Made by a program: the position numbers and the translations under genes. The notes below the pieces were generated by a model. The model saw nothing but the letters and a program-made list of their open reading frames with translations. It was not told where the DNA came from and did not search any database. From assembly GCA_021846985.1 (NCBI GenBank), contig JAJZVX010000003.1, positions 124,001 to 188,000 of the forward strand: a stretch of 64,000 nucleotides of DNA, written 5' to 3'. Within the stretch, counting starts at the first letter, position 1; each line of letters begins with the position of its first letter. This stretch comes from Acidobacteriota bacterium (GTDB lineage: Bacteria > Acidobacteriota > Terriglobia > Terriglobales > Acidobacteriaceae). Positions 18,245-26,544 of the stretch are shown here, piece by piece.

Positions 18245-19312
18245 ATGTCGACAGCGGTACGTTCGCACGCAAAGATCAATTTGGGACTGGGCATTGGCGC
18301 GCCGCGCGCCGATGGCTTCCACGGGCTGGCAACGGTCTACCAGACGCTGGAATTGCACGACGTGGTCACGGTGTCGGCGCGGCCGGCGGCGAAGACCGCA
18401 ATCCGGCTGCGCTCAAACGATGCCCGCGTGCCAACGGACGAGCGCAACACCGCGTGGAAGATGACTGCGCTGGCGCTGGAGGCGCTGGGGCAGACGGCCG
18501 AGGTGGAAATCGAGATCGAGAAACGGTTGCCGGTGCAGGGCGGACTGGGCGCGGGTTCGGCAAATGCAGTAGCGGCTCTGCTGGGTCTGGAAGCGGAGAT
18601 AAGAGCAGCAAACCTGAGGAGCGGCGCGCTGTGGGCGGCGCGTCGGCTGCAGATTGCGGCGCAGGTGGGGTCGGATGTGCCGCTGTTTCTGATCGGGGGC
18701 GCTGTGCTGGGGCTGGACCGTGGACAGGAGGTGTATCCGCTACCGGATTTTGAGCCCGCGTGGTGTGTGGTTGCAGCGCCGGTGGTGGGCGTTTCCACAC
18801 CGCAGGCCTTCCGGGACTGGGACGCGCTTTGCGCGACCGAGGGTTTGACCGCCGATGCAAGTACGGATAAACTAAAGCAGTTGAGCCGCGCCTATGCCAG
18901 CGCCTTTGCGGAAGCGATTCCGGAGGGAGGGCGGGCGGGCTCCTCCGGTGTCCTCTCAAAGAAGTGTCAAAACGGAGAGGACCTGGCCGGACGCCGAGGG
19001 TCCGCGCTTGTCCGCACCGGGATCTGTGGCTGGATCGAGAACGACTTTGAACGCGTCGTCTTTCGCCAGCATCCCTCCCTTGCAGAGATCAAGCGTATTC
19101 TTGCCGCGGCGGATGGTCCGGAGGCAGCCCTGCATGCTTCGCTGTCGGGCTCCGGTTCGGCGCTTTTCGGGTTGTATTTGACCCGGGAGGCGGCAGAGGC
19201 GGTGCGCAGCCGGTTGGTGGCTGAATGCGGCGCGGCGGTGCAGAGCATGTTGACGCGCACGCTGCCTCGCGACGCTTACTGGCGCGGGATGCTTCTGCCA
19301 TCCGGCAATTGA
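18245..19312 (+). CDS. ispE: 4-diphosphocytidyl-2-C-methyl-D-erythritol kinase
   Basis: This 355-aa GHMP-family kinase phosphorylates CDP-methylerythritol in the non-mevalonate isoprenoid pathway. The N-terminal HAKINLGLGIG block is typical of IspE, the ATP-binding GHMP motif PVQGGLGAGSA is at residues 96-106, and the C-terminal LSGSGSALFGLY block is present. The protein is longer than the usual 280-300 aa because of a Gly/Ser/Lys-rich insertion at about residues 226-259, before the NDFERVVF block. I chose the ATG at 18245 because upstream in-frame codons overlap the preceding gene; its ribosome-binding site is weak. It begins a housekeeping run with tRNA-Gln and prs downstream. Confidence 0.93.
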   Translation: MSTAVRSHAKINLGLGIGAPRADGFHGLATVYQTLELHDVVTVSARPAAKTAIRLRSNDARVPTDERNTAWKMTALALEALGQTAEVEIEIEKRLPVQGGLGAGSANAVAALLGLEAEIRAANLRSGALWAARRLQIAAQVGSDVPLFLIGGAVLGLDRGQEVYPLPDFEPAWCVVAAPVVGVSTPQAFRDWDALCATEGLTADASTDKLKQLSRAYASAFAEAIPEGGRAGSSGVLSKKCQNGEDLAGRRGSALVRTGICGWIENDFERVVFRQHPSLAEIKRILAAADGPEAALHASLSGSGSALFGLYLTREAAEAVRSRLVAECGAAVQSMLTRTLPRDAYWRGMLLPSGN

Positions 19313-19357
19313 CAGTAGACCGCTGTGCGAGAGAGACTCGCCTTCGGCTGACAGTAC

Positions 19358-19431
19358 TGGGCGATCGTCTAATGGTAGGACAGTGCCCTTTGGAGGCACT
19401 TGTCCAGGTTCGAATCCTGGTCGCCCAGCCA
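19358..19431 (+). tRNA. tRNA-Gln (anticodon TTG), CCA encoded
   Basis: A complete cloverleaf can be drawn. The acceptor arm TGGGCGA pairs with TCGCCCA, the D arm contains AATGGTAGGAC, the anticodon arm is GTGCC-CTTTGGA-GGCAC with anticodon TTG, and the T arm is CCAGG-TTCGAAT-CCTGG. The discriminator G is followed by an encoded CCA at 19429-19431. It lies between ispE and prs on the same strand. Confidence 0.97.
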
Positions 19432-19492
19432 GATTTTCAAGCGGGGAATCCCGGAAAGCAGCCAGAGCCAACCAGCTTGGAGGCGTGGGGAG

Positions 19493-20593
19493 ATGGATGT
19501 GGGAACAGTGACGGTTTCGACAGAAGACAGGCCACAGACGGGCGTGCAGAGATCGGCTAGGGAAACGACCCATTCGGCTGCCATGGAGGCCTCGTTGAAG
19601 GCCAGGGAGGCAAAGCCGGCCCCGGATCGCAAGCGGGCGCGGAACCTGAGCGAAGACAAACGGTTCAAGATCTTCTCCGGAACCGCGAACCGGGCGCTGA
19701 CTGAGGAGATCGGGCGGCACATCGGCGTGCCCGTGGGCGAGTGCAAGATCCAGCGCTTTGCGGACGGCGAAGTTTACTTCCAACTCCTCGAGAACGTACG
19801 TGGAGTGGATGTGTTTGTGGTCCAGCCCACCTGCTACCCGGTGGACCAGCACCTGGTGGAATTGCTGGTGATGATCGACGCGCTGAAACGAGCGTCGGCG
19901 GCGCGGATCACGGTGGTGGTTCCTTATTACGGCTATGCCCGGCAAGACCGCAAGGACCGGCCGCGGGTGGCCATCAGCGCCAAGCTGATTGCCGACCTGC
20001 TGACCACGGCGGGAGCCAACCGGGCGCTGTTTGTGGATTTGCACGCCGCCCAGATTCAGGGCTTTTTCAACATTCCGGTGGACCACCTCTTCGCCAGCCC
20101 GGTGCTGGTGAGCTACTTCCGCGAACTGAATCTGCCCAGCCTCACGGTGGTCTCCCCGGATGCGGGCGGCGTGGAACGGGCGCGGTTTTTCGCCCAGAAG
20201 GTAGGAGCTCCGCTGGCCATCGTAGACAAGCGTCGCATCGACATGAATGTGGCCGAGATCATGCATGTGGTGGGCGACGTCAACGGCAAGACCTGCCTGA
20301 TTATCGACGACATGATTGACACGGCAGGGACGCTGGTGAAAACCGTGGACGCCCTCTACGATGCGGGAGCGGCAGCGGTCTATGCCTGCGCCAGTCACGC
20401 CGTCTTGTCAGGCCCGGCGGTAGAACGAATCGCGGCTTCTCGTCTGGTGGAAGTGGTGGTAACCAACACCATTCCACTGCGCGAGGCGGCGCAGAAGCTG
20501 CCCAAGATCAAAGTACTTTCGATTGCCGGCCTGCTGGGCGCGGCGATCGAAAGCATTCACATGGAAACGAGCGTGAGTACGTTGTTCACGTAA
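19493..20593 (+). CDS. prs: Ribose-phosphate pyrophosphokinase
   Basis: This 366-aa enzyme makes PRPP from ribose 5-phosphate and ATP, feeding purine, pyrimidine, histidine and NAD synthesis. The catalytic flexible-loop region YYGYARQDRKDRPR, DLHAAQIQGFF and the PRPP-binding loop LIIDDMIDTAGT at residues 269-280 are all intact. The first 50 or so residues are a polar, low-complexity extension compared with the usual 315-aa protein. I chose the ATG at 19493 because GGAGG and GGGGAG precede it; the open frame upstream runs into the tRNA. An internal start near MEASLK would remove part of the extension. rplY follows on the same strand. Confidence 0.95.
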   Translation: MDVGTVTVSTEDRPQTGVQRSARETTHSAAMEASLKAREAKPAPDRKRARNLSEDKRFKIFSGTANRALTEEIGRHIGVPVGECKIQRFADGEVYFQLLENVRGVDVFVVQPTCYPVDQHLVELLVMIDALKRASAARITVVVPYYGYARQDRKDRPRVAISAKLIADLLTTAGANRALFVDLHAAQIQGFFNIPVDHLFASPVLVSYFRELNLPSLTVVSPDAGGVERARFFAQKVGAPLAIVDKRRIDMNVAEIMHVVGDVNGKTCLIIDDMIDTAGTLVKTVDALYDAGAAAVYACASHAVLSGPAVERIAASRLVEVVVTNTIPLREAAQKLPKIKVLSIAGLLGAAIESIHMETSVSTLFT

Positions 20594-20779
20594 GTGATCG
20601 GCCTTCGGTCAGCAATTCTTGGCTGAAGTTGTGTTAACAACGAGCAGGCCGGCAGTGCCGGGAATCTCCGATACGGAAGCGGTTTTTTCTACTCCGCCGC
20701 CGGTAACTGACGCAAAGCTCTTCACAAAGGGAGCGGAGACTGAAAGTCCCGTGCCCGAATCAAGGAAACGAGAGAACCC

Positions 20780-21478
20780 ATGCCTGAAGTTGTTGTAGCC
20801 AAGACCCGGGAGGGCAAGTTTAACAAGAACGCCGCGCGGCGCGTGCGCGCGGCCGGCAGTATTCCTGCAGTTCTGTATGGCGCCGGACATGAGCCGGTGG
20901 CTGTGGAAGTGGACCCTAAACAGATTTCCCGGATTCTTTATTCTGAAGCGGGTCACAACACGATTTTCGATGTCGAGGTTGGCGGACAGGGAACGGCCAA
21001 GGCCATGATTGTGGACTGGCAGCACGAGCCGCTCAACGATAAGCTGATTCACATCGACATGAAGCGCATCGCGATGGACAAGGTGCTGCGCGTCAATGTG
21101 CGCGTGAAGCTCGTGGGTACGCCGGTGGGCGTTAAGACCGAAGGCGGAATTCTCGACCAGGTTCTGCGCGAGGTGGAAGTCGAGTGTCTGCCGGCCGACA
21201 TTCCGAGCCACATCGATGTGGATGTCAGCGGGTTGGCGCTGCACAGTGTACTGCGTGTCAGCGATCTGCCGCACTCGGAGAAACTCCAGTTTCTGGAAGC
21301 GGAAGATGCAACGGTGGCGCACGTGGTTGCGATCCGCGAAGAAGCGGCGCCTGTAGCCGAGGGAGAAGCGGCAGCGGGCGAAGCGGTCACGGCGGCCGAG
21401 CCCGAGGTGGCCAAGAAGGGCAAGACCGAGACCGAGGCGGCCAAGAAGGGCAAGACCGAGACCGAGGCGAAAAAGTAA
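20780..21478 (+). CDS. rplY: 50S ribosomal protein L25 (general stress protein CTC form)
   Basis: This 232-aa protein has the N-terminal 5S-rRNA-binding L25 domain (GKFNKNAARRVRAAGSIPAV, YGAGHEPVAV) and the C-terminal TL5/CTC-type beta domain (PVGVKTEGGILDQVLREVEV, LPHSEKLQFLE). It binds 5S rRNA in the central protuberance of the large subunit. The last 24 or so residues are a charged tail made by a tandem duplication of a 30-base unit, giving two copies of AKKGKTETEA. The start has GAGAG and AAGGAA upstream. The order prs-rplY-pth is common in bacteria and supports the calls. Confidence 0.96.
   Translation: MPEVVVAKTREGKFNKNAARRVRAAGSIPAVLYGAGHEPVAVEVDPKQISRILYSEAGHNTIFDVEVGGQGTAKAMIVDWQHEPLNDKLIHIDMKRIAMDKVLRVNVRVKLVGTPVGVKTEGGILDQVLREVEVECLPADIPSHIDVDVSGLALHSVLRVSDLPHSEKLQFLEAEDATVAHVVAIREEAAPVAEGEAAAGEAVTAAEPEVAKKGKTETEAAKKGKTETEAKK
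21404..21463 (+). repeat. Two-copy 30-bp tandem repeat in the L25 tail
   Basis: Bases 21404-21433 and 21434-21463 are identical except for one position (GAGGTGG versus GAGGCGG). They keep the reading frame and duplicate a Lys/Glu/Thr-rich decapeptide. A partial third unit (GAGGCGAAAAAG) follows before the stop codon. Confidence 0.9.
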
Positions 21479-21490
21479 GTCTTGGTGGCA

Positions 21491-22234
21491 ATGCACGATT
21501 CCCGTCCCTCCAGTGAGCCGCCGCACGAACAGCGGCTGGCTGGAGCCGCCGAACAAGAAAGGCGCTCTGGCCCCTTTCTTGTTGTTGGGCTGGGGAATCC
21601 CGGTCCGGAGTATCTGTGGACCCCGCATAATGCCGGGTTCATGGCGATTGACCGCATTGCCCAGCAGGAGGGAGTGGCTGTGCAGAATCGGCGTTGCCGG
21701 GCTGCCACCGCCGCTTGCCGGATGGCAGGACGCACGGTGGTACTGGCCAAGCCGGAGACGTATATGAACCTGAGCGGGCTGGCAGTGGCCGCGCTGGTTC
21801 GAGAGTTGGGACTGGATCCGGTCGAGGATCTTCTTGTCATCTACGACGAGTTGGATCTGACGCTGGGGACATTCAAGATTCGAGAGCGCGGTTCGCCGGC
21901 GGGGCACAACGGGGCTCGGAGCGTGACGGGCGCGCTAGGGACGCAGGAGTGGTTGCGCTTGCGCATCGGGGTCGGACCCGATCTTCCGCCGGAGGCAGCT
22001 CGCGGCGGAAGGCGGCCAGGCAGGGACTATCTGCTCTCGCCGATGCGGAAGACCGATCTGACGGTGCTGGATGAAGTGCTCGACCGGGTGGCGACAGCTA
22101 CACGGCGCATTTTGGAACTGGGACGGGTGGCGGTGATGAACGAGTTTAACCGGAAAGAACGGAGAGCGGACCCAGCCAGCCCGCTGGACAAAAACCGCTC
22201 CCCGGCGAATGAGGATCGAAACGACGGACCGTAA
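21491..22234 (+). CDS. pth: Peptidyl-tRNA hydrolase
   Basis: This 247-aa enzyme releases tRNA from stalled peptidyl-tRNA by hydrolysing the ester bond. Family hallmarks are VVGLGNPGPEY, the catalytic histidine His46 in TPHNAGF, KPETYMNLSG, YDELDL with Asp119, and AGHNGARS where most homologs have GGHNG. About 25 polar residues precede the domain and a charged tail of about 30 residues follows it, making it longer than the usual 190 aa. I use the ATG at 21491; a TTG nine bases earlier is in frame, and the ribosome-binding site is weak in both cases. The gene sits 12 bases after rplY. Confidence 0.94.
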   Translation: MHDSRPSSEPPHEQRLAGAAEQERRSGPFLVVGLGNPGPEYLWTPHNAGFMAIDRIAQQEGVAVQNRRCRAATAACRMAGRTVVLAKPETYMNLSGLAVAALVRELGLDPVEDLLVIYDELDLTLGTFKIRERGSPAGHNGARSVTGALGTQEWLRLRIGVGPDLPPEAARGGRRPGRDYLLSPMRKTDLTVLDEVLDRVATATRRILELGRVAVMNEFNRKERRADPASPLDKNRSPANEDRNDGP

Positions 22235-22317
22235 GGCGGAGAGTGCGATCCGGTGACGGGAACAAGAACAGATGGCTGTGAGCGGAATGAAGCCGCGGCA
22301 GCAGAAAAGGAATGCTG

Positions 22318-22758
22318 ATGTTGCGTTTGTATGAAGTGATGTTCATTGTTCGGCCCGACGTGGCCGATGAGGATGCGGACAAGCTGATCGCCGGCTTCAC
22401 TGCCGCGGTGACCAATGGTGGGGGCGTGGTGAAGTCCGTGGAGAAGATGGGCCGCCGCAAGCTCGCCTACCAGGTGCGAAAGTTCAACGACGGCAACTAT
22501 GTGCTGTTGACCATTGAGGCCAACGGCGCGGTGGTGCTGGAGTTGGAGCGCCGGCTGCGGGTAACCGAGCAGGTGATCAAGTTCATCACCGTCCGCATCG
22601 ACGAAGAAGAGAAGCGGTTGGCGAAGCTCAAGGCGCACCGGGGCGTGCGGCGCAGCGCGGCCGCGCCGGCCTCAGCGCCTGCAGCCGCCCCCGCGGCAGT
22701 TCCAGCGGCAGTTCCAGCGGCAGCAGAGACTGATGAGGCTGTCCAGGCCATCGTCTAG
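22318..22758 (+). CDS. rpsF: 30S ribosomal protein S6
   Basis: This 146-aa protein binds 16S rRNA as a partner of S18 in the platform of the small subunit. The S6 fold is evident from LYEVMFIVRPD at the start, MGRRKLAYQVRKFNDGNYVLLTIEA in the middle and RRLRVTEQVIKFITVRID. A C-terminal Ala/Pro-rich tail of about 35 residues (APAAVPAAVPAAA) is encoded partly by a 12-base tandem repeat. AAGGA lies six bases before the ATG at 22318; an in-frame ATG at 22312 is too close to it. It is followed by rpsR and rplI in the conventional order. Confidence 0.95.
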   Translation: MLRLYEVMFIVRPDVADEDADKLIAGFTAAVTNGGGVVKSVEKMGRRKLAYQVRKFNDGNYVLLTIEANGAVVLELERRLRVTEQVIKFITVRIDEEEKRLAKLKAHRGVRRSAAAPASAPAAAPAAVPAAVPAAAETDEAVQAIV

Positions 22759-22860
22759 CCGCAGTCAAGAACGCCCGCGGTAGTTCGCCGCGCGGCAAAT
22801 TCCGAGTCACCTGGCTATGGGAACGAGGGCCGGGACGCGAGAGAGTGAAGAGGAAGCATC

Positions 22861-23232
22861 ATGTCTGAAGAGACCACGGGAAAGGCGCCTGAAACAGGCG
22901 TAGCGCAACCAGCAACGACCGGATCCGAGCCCGCCGCCGCGGGAGCGCGCAGCGGAGGCAGGCCAGGAGCGGGTGGAGGAGGACGGCCCGGCGGCGGCGC
23001 AGGCGGCCGGGGCAAGTTTTTCCGCCGCAAGAAAGTGTGCAAATTCTGCACCGAAAAGATCGACGCGATCCCGTATCGCGATGTTCGTTTGCTGCAGGGC
23101 TTTGTAGCCGAGCGCGGCAAGATTGTGCCGCGGCGGCTAACCGGCGTCTGCACAACGCACCAGCGGCGGCTGACGCGCGCCATCAAGCAGGCGCGCAACA
23201 TTGCCTTATTGCCGTTCGCCACGCGGCACTAA
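22861..23232 (+). CDS. rpsR: 30S ribosomal protein S18, zinc-type, with Gly/Arg-rich extension
   Basis: This 123-aa protein is S18, the S6 partner in the 30S platform. The core begins near residue 50 with [11 protein letters not shown] and contains a second cysteine-histidine pair in [10 protein letters not shown], so this is the Cys-containing (C+) form that may bind zinc. The N-terminal 50 residues are unusual: an acidic/polar start, then a Gly/Arg-rich stretch with repeated GGRPG units, resembling RGG RNA-binding tails. GAGGAAG precedes the ATG well. It lies between rpsF and rplI and is probably co-transcribed with them. Confidence 0.95.
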   Translation: MSEETTGKAPETGVAQPATTGSEPAAAGARSGGRPGAGGGGRPGGGAGGRGKFFRRKKVCKFCTEKIDAIPYRDVRLLQGFVAERGKIVPRRLTGVCTTHQRRLTRAIKQARNIALLPFATRH

Positions 23233-23352
23233 GCCACAGGTGCCCGAATGCGGGCCAAGAAATGAGCGGGGAGTTGACCGGCCGCTGGCAGACAGCCCAG
23301 AGGATGGAGCCGCCAGCCGTTGAAGACGCGCCCGCAATATGGAGAGTTTGAC

Positions 23353-23847
23353 ATGGAAGTTATTCTGAAGGAAGACGTAGCCAATCTGGGCCACCGGGGC
23401 GAAGTTGTGAAGGTGGCGGATGGCTACGGCCGCAATTTTCTGCTGCCGCGCAAGCTGGCCATGCAAGCCACAGCGGCCAACAAGGCCGTGATCGAACAGA
23501 TGAAGGCAGCGGCGGCGCGCCGCTCGGCCACGGAGAAGGCGCAGGCTGAAGAGCAGGTCGCCAGGCTGGCGCCGGTCGTGCTCAGCTTCACGCGTAAATC
23601 AGGCGAGGCTGGCCATCTGTTCGGCTCCGTCACCTCGGCCGACATCGCCGCCGCGCTTGCCGCAGAGGGCTTTGAGGTGGATCGTCGCAAGATCCAGCTC
23701 GACGAGCCGTTGAAGAGCCTGGGCGAGTTCACCGTCGCCATCAAACTGCATCGCGAGGTGGTTGCACAGGTCAAGGTGAAGGTGCAGGGCGAAGCCGCGG
23801 AAGAAACAACTGAAGAGGCGCCTGCCGCAGAAGCCGCCGCCGAGTAA
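23353..23847 (+). CDS. rplI: 50S ribosomal protein L9
   Basis: This 164-aa protein binds 23S rRNA and extends as a two-domain rod from the large subunit. The N-terminal domain MEVILKEDVANLGHRGEVVK with GYGRNFLLPRKLA is diagnostic, followed by the long connecting helix and the C-terminal domain (GSVTSADIAAAL). A 17-residue acidic Ala/Glu tail is added compared with the usual 148 aa. I chose the ATG at 23353, preceded by GGAGAG, over the in-frame ATG at 23320. Two terminator-like hairpins follow, marking the end of the ribosomal transcript. Confidence 0.96.
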   Translation: MEVILKEDVANLGHRGEVVKVADGYGRNFLLPRKLAMQATAANKAVIEQMKAAAARRSATEKAQAEEQVARLAPVVLSFTRKSGEAGHLFGSVTSADIAAALAAEGFEVDRRKIQLDEPLKSLGEFTVAIKLHREVVAQVKVKVQGEAAEETTEEAPAAEAAAE

Positions 23848-23864
23848 CGAACCCACACAACGCG

Positions 23865-23905
23865 CCGCCGCTCCCAGTCTGGCGGAGAGCGGCGGTGATT
23901 TTATT
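23865..23905 (+). terminator. Rho-independent terminator after rplI
   Basis: CCGCCGCT at 23865-23872 pairs with AGCGGCGG at 23888-23895. The loop can form an inner CCAG/CTGG pairing, and TGATTTTATT follows. It ends the forward ribosomal-protein transcript 17 bases after the rplI stop codon. Confidence 0.8.
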
Positions 23906-23933
23906 GCGTGTGCTGCCAGACGCACCAAGTGAA

Positions 23934-23961
23934 CGGCCGCACCCTGGATTGGGTGCGGCCG
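23934..23961. terminator. Second hairpin between convergent rplI and GH3 genes
   Basis: CGGCCGCACCC (23934-23944) and GGGTGCGGCCG (23951-23961) form a perfect 11-bp stem with a six-base loop. It lies between two converging genes and is followed by T-rich sequence on the plus side, so it could stop transcription from either direction. Confidence 0.7.
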
Positions 23962-23985
23962 CCGTGTTTCGTCTTTCCCTTGTCG

Positions 23986-26247
23986 TCAGGGCAGGGTCAC
24001 TTCCTGGTGGAGCGGCAGATCTTGTGAAGAGCCGCCGACCATGACGTCATAGGTTCCAGGAACGAGCTTCCAACTGTCGGAAGCCTCGCTGTAGATGGTG
24101 AGGCGGTCTTTGGCGACGGGAACGGTCACCTGCTTTGATTCGCCGGGCCCGAGCTCTACGCGCGCCCAGCCGATCAGTCGCTTGGGCGGTTCGCCCGCGG
24201 AGGCAGGAATCGAGGAGTAGACTTCGGCGATCTCGGTTCCCGCGCGCTCTCCGGTGTTCTTGACGGTAAAGGAGACAGTGAGCCCGTCACCCGGCTGCAC
24301 GCCCAGGCCGGAGTAGGCATACGTGGTGTAAGACAGGCCGTATCCGAAGGGGAACAGTACCGGCTTCTTCTGCGCGTCGTACCACTTGTAGCCGACCTCG
24401 AGCTTTTCGTTGTAGTAGATCTGAAACGGCGGCAGGCCCTTGGCCATCAGACTCATGGCCTTGGAAATGTCTCCGCGCAGCGAGGCCCAGTTGATCTCCG
24501 AGGCGGGCGGCGGCTGCACAATGGTCGGATGCGGCAGGTCGGCATCGCTCTTCGGGAAGGTAATGGCCAACTTGCCCGTAGGATTCACCTTGCCGGTAAG
24601 GATGTTGGCCAAGGCCTCGCCACCGCGGATGCCCGGATACCAGGCCTCTACGATGCCAGCCACCTTGTCCACCCACGGCATCAGCGCGGGGCTGCCGGTT
24701 TCAAGCACCACGATGGTCTTTGGGTTGGCAGCGGCCACCGCTTCGATCAGCGCATTCTGCTCCGGCGCCAGCGCCAGCGTGGGCAGATCCATGCCCTCCG
24801 ACTCCCACTGATAGGCAAAGACAATGGCCACGTCGGCAGCCTTGGCCGCAGCGATGGCGGCACTGACGTCGTCACCGGAGGTGTAGCTCAACTTGGCCGA
24901 AGGCATGGCGGCGACAAGAGCGCGTAGCGGCGAACTGGGCATCCACTGCATGCGCATGAAGGCTTCCATGGGGTTCTTCACAGGCGGAGGCGGAACCGCC
25001 GATCCGCCGGGCGCGTCGACCTGTGCCGAGCCGCCGCCGCAGATGACGCCCACATCCGCATGGCCGCCGATCAGCGCCACGCTATGGATCTCGGCAGAGA
25101 GAGGCAGAACGTTGTGCTCGTTCTTGAGCAGGACGATACTCTTTTCGGCAAGGCTCTGGGCAATGGCGTACCCTTTCTCAACATCAGGAACTTGCTTGAC
25201 GATCGGATGATCGAAAAGGCCACTGGCAAAGATCGTACGCAGGATACGGTGGACGTGATCGTTGAGCTCGGCTTGCGAAACTTCGCCGCTGGCGACTGCA
25301 TTCTTGAGTGCCTCGCCGAAGAAGAATTTGTCCGGCTGTTCCATGTCGAGGCCGGCGTGGGAGGCCTTGACGGTGGAGTGGGTGGCGCCCCAGTCGGAGA
25401 GGACGAATCCCTTGAAGTGGAAGTCATTCTTGAGAACGTCGTGCAGCAGGTAGCTGTTCTCGCAGGCAAAGTCGCCGTTAATGCGATTATAGGAGCACAT
25501 CACGCCGCCGGCGTCAGAGATGTCCAGCGCAATTTCAAAGGCGCGCAGGTCGCTCTCGCGCATGGAGCGCTTGTCGATGTTGGCGTTCACGGCGTTGCGG
25601 CCGCTCTCCTGGTCGTTGATAGCGTAGTGCTTGAGGTCGCCGATGATGTGCTGCGATTGAATGCCCTTTTCCACGTTGCCGTCCAGGGTTCCGGCCAGCA
25701 GCGGATCTTCTCCCTGATACTCGAAGGTGCGGCCGTTGCGCGGTTCGCGGGCCAGGTTGACGCCGCCGCCGAGCGACATGCTGTAGCCCTCGTCGCGGAG
25801 TTCGCGGCCGATAAGTGCGCCATATTCAAAGGCCGCCTGGGGATCCCAGGAAGAGGCGGCTCCCAGGTTGTTGGGCAGTGCGGTCGAATAGCGTCCGGCC
25901 GCCGCGCCGCGGGTTACGCCGTAAGCCGAGTCGGCCATCTGGATGGCCGGAATACCCAGGCGTGGAATGGCATTGCTGTAGCCGGCGCCACCATTCGACT
26001 CCGTGGGTCCGGTGGTGAAGAACGGCATGCCCTGGCCGTGAAGAAGAGAAATCTTCTCATCAAGAGTCATCTCTTTGATCACCAGGTCGGCGCGGAGATC
26101 GGGCAACAGCGTGGCGTCGGACCAGGGGTAGTGTTTGGGCGGCTGCATGCCCGGAAACTGGGCGGCCGCCAGCGGGGTCATGGCAAAGGCTGCGGCCAGA
26201 GCCAGCGCAAGCGCGGGAATCATCCGGCCATATAGAAACTTGATCAC
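23986..26247 (-). CDS. Secreted glycoside hydrolase family 3 beta-glucosidase
   Basis: This 753-aa enzyme is expected to remove glucose (or a related sugar) from the non-reducing ends of beta-glycans. It has a signal peptide (hydrophobic PALALALAAAF, cleavage near AAAQF), the GH3 TIM-barrel domain, the alpha/beta sandwich domain and a C-terminal fibronectin-III-like domain (GERAGTEIAEVY). The nucleophile is Asp285 in VLSDWGATHS. DLKHYAINDQE and VMCSYNRINGD are typical barrel blocks. Translation appears to start at a GTG at 26247, with AGAGGTG eight bases upstream. The gene ends against the ribosomal cluster and is divergent from the membrane protein gene at 26545. Confidence 0.94.
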   Translation of the reverse strand: MIKFLYGRMIPALALALAAAFAMTPLAAAQFPGMQPPKHYPWSDATLLPDLRADLVIKEMTLDEKISLLHGQGMPFFTTGPTESNGGAGYSNAIPRLGIPAIQMADSAYGVTRGAAAGRYSTALPNNLGAASSWDPQAAFEYGALIGRELRDEGYSMSLGGGVNLAREPRNGRTFEYQGEDPLLAGTLDGNVEKGIQSQHIIGDLKHYAINDQESGRNAVNANIDKRSMRESDLRAFEIALDISDAGGVMCSYNRINGDFACENSYLLHDVLKNDFHFKGFVLSDWGATHSTVKASHAGLDMEQPDKFFFGEALKNAVASGEVSQAELNDHVHRILRTIFASGLFDHPIVKQVPDVEKGYAIAQSLAEKSIVLLKNEHNVLPLSAEIHSVALIGGHADVGVICGGGSAQVDAPGGSAVPPPPVKNPMEAFMRMQWMPSSPLRALVAAMPSAKLSYTSGDDVSAAIAAAKAADVAIVFAYQWESEGMDLPTLALAPEQNALIEAVAAANPKTIVVLETGSPALMPWVDKVAGIVEAWYPGIRGGEALANILTGKVNPTGKLAITFPKSDADLPHPTIVQPPPASEINWASLRGDISKAMSLMAKGLPPFQIYYNEKLEVGYKWYDAQKKPVLFPFGYGLSYTTYAYSGLGVQPGDGLTVSFTVKNTGERAGTEIAEVYSSIPASAGEPPKRLIGWARVELGPGESKQVTVPVAKDRLTIYSEASDSWKLVPGTYDVMVGGSSQDLPLHQEVTLP

Positions 26248-26544
26248 AGTATTTCACCTCTTTTGAAGTGAACGGACCGTGAGCCGCCAGCTGAGAATGA
26301 AGAGAGTTCCGCAACACGACGGCTCACGCGATTCACTCGGCCGTCATAGTAGGTGGCTGAGAGGCAAAGATGCAAGGGTGCTACGGCTATAGATGGCCGC
26401 CATATTATGGGGTGCAAAGAGGCTTCTTGCTTTGTAGCGGTTAGAGCAGTTGCCGGGCTGGTAGCCGTGGACGTATGCTACGTTGAGCAGTGCGGAAGCA
26501 GTGGCCTCGGCAATGCGGGGCGCGTGATCGAAGCGCGAAGGCAG

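Noticed and set aside
18956-20398. Minus-strand frame over ispE, tRNA-Gln and prs
   Set aside because: Runs through a tRNA and two clear genes on the other strand.
21404-21463. Repeat considered as part of a CRISPR or mobile element
   Set aside because: Two in-frame copies inside the L25 coding sequence without spacers; a simple internal duplication.
20609-21907. Minus-strand frame over rplY and pth
   Set aside because: Shadow of the L25 and Pth genes; repetitive Leu/Gly/Arg content mirrors the L25 tandem repeat.
25060-26235. Plus-strand frame of 391 codons
   Set aside because: Exactly opposite the GH3 gene, whose motifs are unambiguous.
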